Source: Bacillota bacterium (GTDB lineage: Bacteria; Bacillota; Clostridia; Acetivibrionales; DSM-1351). From it: a DNA stretch of 53,884 bases. Every line of letters starts with the position of its first letter. Within the stretch, counting starts at the first letter, position 1. The translations under genes and the position numbers were made by a program. The stretch lies in assembly GCA_023398105.1 (NCBI GenBank), contig JAEWST010000049.1:1-53884 (forward strand). The letters run 5' to 3'. Below, piece after piece: positions 50,901-53,884 of the stretch. The notes beneath the pieces were generated by a model. It was not told the DNA's origin and did no database searches. It saw only the letters and a list, made by a program, of their open reading frames with translations.

Positions 50901-53024
50901 GTTGGTGATGTATGGGAATATGCTGCAAATTTGAATATTGTTGCATCTATTTATCAATATTCTGGCAATTATGCATTGGCTTGTGAAAATTTAAATCAAT
51001 ATATTGAAATTTCTATTAAAATTGAGAATTATTTTGGTATTTGCTTTGGAAAAGCAAGGCTTGCATGGTGCTATATAGAAAAGGGAGAGTATGAAAAAGC
51101 CATAGTACTAATTAACCAGTCAATTGAAATTGGGGAGAAGGAAAAATTATGGTTTCCATACTGTTTAGCGATATATTGTTTTGGAGTTATTCATTATGAG
51201 AAGAAAGAGTATCATAAGGCTGTTGAATTTTTTGAGAAATCAATTGAGCTTGACAAAAAGTATAATCTCAATAAGGAGAGTATCGGGAATGCTTATGTAA
51301 TGTTAGCTCAATCATATATAATGTTGCTGAAATCAACTCAGACACTGCGGAAGGATTTTAATAAAAAAGAATTAAGCAAAGTGTTTAAAGCTTGTATTAT
51401 CGCTATGAATATTACTCGCTTATGGCCAAATATTTATGGAGCTTCATTGAGAGTCATGGCAGGATACTATTCTTTGAGAAATAAGAACAGGCTTTCCGAG
51501 ATGTTCTATAAGCGAAGTATTAGACATTATAGCACAATAAATAGGAGGTATGAGCTGGGATACAGTTTGTATGAATATGCATGTTTTCTTAATAATCTAA
51601 AAAAGGAAAATGAATATATTAAGATTATTAAGAAAGCTTATAATATATTCGCTGATATAGGATCTAAGGAATATATAAAGAAATGCAATGAAATATTAGG
51701 ACATAATTTAGAAAAATCTTACGAACACGGCGAAGACAAAAATATTGATATGCTGCTTGCAAGCAATAAATTTGATGCTGTTGTAAGAACAGGAAGGGTT
51801 ATAAGTTCTATCTTGGATATTGATGTCCTGCTCGAAAAAATAATGGATAACGCTATTGAATTATTGGGTGCTCAGAGAGGCATAGTACTGCTTTATCCAG
51901 AAAAGGGTGACAAAAAGCTTGAAGTTAATGTTGTACGTAATATTAATGGTTATGAAATAACAGGTTCATCTTACGAGTTAAGCAAAAAAATTATTTCACA
52001 AGTTGAAAAAGAGCTAAAACCTATTATTATTTATGATGCTTTAGCTGATAGTCAATTAAATATGCAGCATAGTGTTATTTCAGAGGGAATTAGATCAGTT
52101 ATTTGTGCTCCTATTATTAATAAAAAAGAACTTTTGGGAGTGATATATCTTGATAATAAGCTGATGTCGGGACTATTTGATGAGGAAGACAGAAAAGCGT
52201 TAGAGATAATTTGCAGTCAAGCTGGAGTATCCATCGAAAATGCACGTCTTTATAAACGCTTGAAGAAATACTCTGAAGAGATTGAAAAGTGGAGCTATAA
52301 CCTTGAGCAAAAAGTATGTGAAAGAACGGAGGAACTCAATAAAAAGAATACTGAGCTTGAAGATATGCTTGAAAAATTACGAGAGCATACCAAAGTAGTA
52401 GAAGAATTGGCGGCTGAAAAAGAAAGAAACAGGATGGCAAGAGATCTTCACGATACACTTGGCTATGCTATGACTCTAATAATTACTCAACTTGAGGTTT
52501 GTAGCAGGACATGCCTTGAGGATCCAGAAAAGGCTATGGAAAAAATTGATGCAGTAAATCACACTGCAAAGGCTGGCTTAAAAGAATTAAGAAGATCCAT
52601 TAAGGGCTCTGGTCCAAAAGACCTTGAAGAAAATAATTTAATAAATTCCTTAAGGAAACTAATAATTGAATATAGTTATTTAGGAATAGAAATAGACCTA
52701 AATCTTGATGGCGAAAGAAATATATCTTTACTAGAATATAATGAAGTAATCTATAGAATATGTCAGGAAGCTATAACAAATGCTGTACGCCATGGAAAAG
52801 CAAAAAGAGTCATAATATCACTTATTATTGAAAAGGAATCTATTAGACTTTATGTAATAGACAACGGAATTGGCTGCAGTCGTATAAAAAAAGGAATGGG
52901 ACTTATTGGAATGGAACAGAGAGTAAATTCTGTTAGTGGGAAACTTACTTATGGTTCTAGTGGGGAAGGTGGATTTAATTTGAAAGTTTTTATTCCATTA
53001 GAAGAGGTGGTGAATGGTGCTTGA
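47913..53024 (+). CDS. Hanks-type Ser/Thr kinase, ATPase, TPR, GAF, histidine kinase hybrid
   Basis: A 1703-residue soluble signalling protein. Residues 10-275: Ser/Thr kinase with K41 (FALKVL), HRDIKPAN (D136), DFG (159-161) and SPEA, all intact. About 300-720: AAA-type ATPase with Walker A AGESGVGKS near 331-339 and VIFIDDLQWVDSG. About 740-1280: helical TPR-like repeats. About 1290-1450: GAF domain (LDIDVLLEKIMDNAIELLGAQRG, VICAPI). A coiled coil follows, then a NarL-type histidine kinase with H1513 (MARDLHDTLG) and ATPase (EAITNAVRHG, DNGIGC). Similar hybrids occur in cyanobacteria and myxobacteria. GTG start with AAGGGG six bases upstream. It overlaps the response regulator by four bases (TTGA). 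Confidence 0.93.
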   Translation: MFDIGSTIDEKFKVLEIIGEGITSFVLKVFDIRSNREFALKVLKPHITSSYIEHIIRFKKEATIINSFDHPNIVKTYGIGEFKGYPYVIMELLNGTNLSSILLENKPIKINEALEITLNIAKALEYVHSKGIIHRDIKPANIFITENVLDKSKSVKVLDFGVSILLDAEELKTPLAISGTWAYMSPEAIGIINKVLDERSDIYSFGILIYHIFTGKAPIYGADINTIIHMHAAFNPLNPSEVNPDIDITLEKIILKLIAKDPEQRYSTVSGLIYDLNRYINGGRNFNIGCKDKKKKMSSYISMIERERETQVLLEAIKDASNKKGSTVLIAGESGVGKSRLVREIRSYVYNNNGLFLKGRCINNENKNPYQPFKDIIDDYINKYNDYDTDMQLEETSRLRNVLGDLGGCITTLNPRTVRILGETARISLLEPNRELKRFLITVADFFLNLASKKRFCVIFIDDLQWVDSGSINILEEIVKGVCKSNLLVIGTYRDDEVAENSGIKKFYMKNVNSHSIQLLKLYPLSYDGTEKLLELSIGECVHDLPGFSKYVYTKSGGNPLYATNLIRTLEDNSILVFEDDKWTLNWDALNDFDLPENIVGIVLKRLANISANQRSALEKAAIIGRNFDAGILEMLSDIGWTELVNILDQISDIQIIEPLTEKGMYIFTHDRIRDAVLEKMSVKETRKLHYKLAEILETLYEDDKEHYFFDIVHHYIESCDRKKALKYVIPAAYKSKESFATEDALRYFKLAEEYVEDYKQLSPNDFIYIYNDMVEAYIIVGDSDKAVNIAKKILPFYDNALDRAKILSKIGTAYFKKGNFKEAQTYLIEALNLLGEQIPNDKRNLRLALVKEYFKRVLYNKVFTSIIFNRREKEFSEEEKEKLIIFYPLGWSYAVSDPDKIRLISIKGMNIARRRLAGSREISVLYTGYAMQSAIFGNYKRAMSFHETALQMKKELGDRYSIAQSLQLIAYVHLWHGNYQSSMNSVLESKETFKQVGDVWEYAANLNIVASIYQYSGNYALACENLNQYIEISIKIENYFGICFGKARLAWCYIEKGEYEKAIVLINQSIEIGEKEKLWFPYCLAIYCFGVIHYEKKEYHKAVEFFEKSIELDKKYNLNKESIGNAYVMLAQSYIMLLKSTQTLRKDFNKKELSKVFKACIIAMNITRLWPNIYGASLRVMAGYYSLRNKNRLSEMFYKRSIRHYSTINRRYELGYSLYEYACFLNNLKKENEYIKIIKKAYNIFADIGSKEYIKKCNEILGHNLEKSYEHGEDKNIDMLLASNKFDAVVRTGRVISSILDIDVLLEKIMDNAIELLGAQRGIVLLYPEKGDKKLEVNVVRNINGYEITGSSYELSKKIISQVEKELKPIIIYDALADSQLNMQHSVISEGIRSVICAPIINKKELLGVIYLDNKLMSGLFDEEDRKALEIICSQAGVSIENARLYKRLKKYSEEIEKWSYNLEQKVCERTEELNKKNTELEDMLEKLREHTKVVEELAAEKERNRMARDLHDTLGYAMTLIITQLEVCSRTCLEDPEKAMEKIDAVNHTAKAGLKELRRSIKGSGPKDLEENNLINSLRKLIIEYSYLGIEIDLNLDGERNISLLEYNEVIYRICQEAITNAVRHGKAKRVIISLIIEKESIRLYVIDNGIGCSRIKKGMGLIGMEQRVNSVSGKLTYGSSGEGGFNLKVFIPLEEVVNGA

Positions 53025-53671
53025 TAAAGGTGCTGATTACAGAAGATAAAAGGTTAATAGCGGAAGGCTTTAAATTTTTAGTTGAAAGTGATGATGAAAT
53101 TAGTGTTGTAGGACTAGCTTTGAATGGTTATGAGGCTCTTGAACAGTGTAAAATATGCAAACCAGATCTTGTTCTCATGGATTTAAAAATGCCAGATTGT
53201 GATGGAATTGAAGGAACAAAATTAATTAAGTCTTTTTCAACTAATATAAAGGTACTAGTGCTTACTACATTTGATGATGATGAAATGGTAGCAGAAGCTC
53301 TCAAAAATGGTGCTGATGGATACATTCTTAAAGACATTAACGCTGAAAAATTAATATCTACTATTAAAGGAACGGCAAAGGGACTCAATATTATTGATGA
53401 GAATGTTTATCAGAATATAGTAAATAAACTCAAACAGCCTAATAATAAGAAACCAGAATATACATTAACAGATAGAGAAATAACATTAATAGAGTTGGTG
53501 GTTTGTGGCAAAAGCAACAAGGAAATAGCTGCTAAACTTAATATTACAGAGGGTAGGGTTAAAAATATTATTACAAATATACTTAGTAAGCTTGGACTCT
53601 CAGATAGAACCTCTTTAGCGGTATATGCTGTGAAAAATAAGTATATAAATAAAAGGTTTGAGTCTGAATAA
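53021..53671 (+). CDS. NarL/LuxR-family response regulator
   Basis: A 216-residue regulator. The receiver domain has the acidic pocket ED near residue 8, phospho-accepting D54 (LVLMDLKMPDCDG), and the Thr and Lys of VLTTFDDD and GYILKDI. The C-terminal LuxR-type helix-turn-helix is LTDREITLIELVVCGKSNKEIAAKLNITEGRVKNIITNILSKLGL. It begins with TTG inside the stop codon of the kinase hybrid (TTGA overlap), so translation is coupled and the histidine kinase domain upstream, which is of the NarL-partner class, is its cognate donor. Target genes are not evident; no clear binding site was found. Confidence 0.94.
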   Translation: MIKVLITEDKRLIAEGFKFLVESDDEISVVGLALNGYEALEQCKICKPDLVLMDLKMPDCDGIEGTKLIKSFSTNIKVLVLTTFDDDEMVAEALKNGADGYILKDINAEKLISTIKGTAKGLNIIDENVYQNIVNKLKQPNNKKPEYTLTDREITLIELVVCGKSNKEIAAKLNITEGRVKNIITNILSKLGLSDRTSLAVYAVKNKYINKRFESE

Positions 53672-53764
53672 TCAATAATAAATATGTCAAAATAAAATAC
53701 AAAAGAACTATATGATATTTATGAAATATTTTTGGACAATTATTTTGTATTTATAACTAATAAA

Positions 53765-53776
53765 TCAACTTTCGCA
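53765..53776. repeat. Single arm of the family A related inverted repeat
   Basis: TCAACTTTCGCA, identical to the outer arm at 40520-40531. The stop codon of the possible gene below lies in this arm. Confidence 0.5.
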
Positions 53777-53884
53777 GTTTAAAAACACTAGCTTTCCCTT
53801 GATATGATTGGGTAAGCAGCTTACAAAGTAGTCTATAAATTCATTTAGAGTCTCTTTTGTAAGGAATAGTTTTTCCTGCAAAGC
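53765..53884 (-). CDS. Possible C-terminal end of a gene entering from the window edge
   Basis: On the minus strand a frame is open from the last base for 39 codons (ALQEKLFLTKETLNEF, then DYFVSCLPNH, ending VFLNCES) and stops at 53765. The composition is protein-like and the direction leaves a sensible convergent spacer with the response regulator, but the family is not recognisable from so short a piece. It could be chance. Confidence 0.3.
   Translation of the reverse strand, partial: ALQEKLFLTKETLNEFIDYFVSCLPNHIKGKLVFLNCES

Noticed and set aside
1..53884. CRISPR array or phage island
   Set aside because: No regularly spaced identical repeats and no structural, integrase or packaging genes; the NlpC/P60 gene alone is not evidence of a prophage.

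Overview
The window reads as chromosomal DNA of an anaerobic, low-GC, nitrogen-fixing clostridium. The signs are a fused NifN-NifB gene, a homocitrate synthase split into NifV-omega and NifV-alpha, a 102-residue thioredoxin-fold [2Fe-2S] ferredoxin of the Clostridium pasteurianum type, the mrnC-rlmB-sigH order of clostridia, and a flavin thioredoxin reductase without a recognisable NADPH site. A cytosolic GH3 glycosidase and a giant FN3/discoidin protein would suit a plant-polymer-degrading relative (Ruminiclostridium-like), but the genus is inference.

Layout. 3-9329 (+): tail of a nif operon (nifE partial, nifN-B, [2Fe-2S] ferredoxin, nifV-omega, nifV-alpha) followed by the molybdate transporter modABC; together these supply FeMo-cofactor parts, homocitrate and molybdenum. 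9478-16524: a thiol-redox and envelope island with TlpA/ResA-like thioredoxin, CcdA, a broken glutaredoxin, a sensor kinase/response regulator pair, a small secreted Met/Gly-rich protein whose promoter carries phased TGTCA-type repeats, and a thioredoxin-thioredoxin reductase fusion. 17141-25718: a CarD-like regulator and a 2505-residue orphan protein with a beta-rich repeat region, an Ala-rich hydrophobic segment, FN3-like repeats and two recently duplicated discoidin domains. 25968-29367 (-): AraC regulator and GH3 glycosidase. 29945-32413: metY and metA (O-acetylhomoserine route to methionine).

32414-36998 is a looser region: a decayed HTH-protein tail in a small inverted-repeat element, a DUF6062 protein, 8-oxoguanine glycosylase, a DUF3343 protein, and a stretch holding an unassigned structured RNA followed by what looks like the 5' part of a group II intron. 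36999-44722 (+): cysE, cysS, an NlpC/P60-SH3 protein, exonuclease III, a cluster of DnaA boxes, mrnC, rlmB with a disordered repeat extension, sigH and two tRNAs. 45189-53671: an ATPase-DUF234 gene facing a truncated relative, then a 1703-residue Hanks-kinase/ATPase/TPR/GAF/histidine-kinase hybrid overlapping its NarL-type response regulator.

Spacers repeatedly contain short dispersed inverted repeats (at least three families), one of which forms the last codons of nifV-omega. The strongest candidates for something undescribed are the giant 2505-residue protein, the 36 kb structured RNA, the two-hairpin repeat with a compensatory base change, the DnaA-box cluster and the phased-repeat promoter at 14342-14396.
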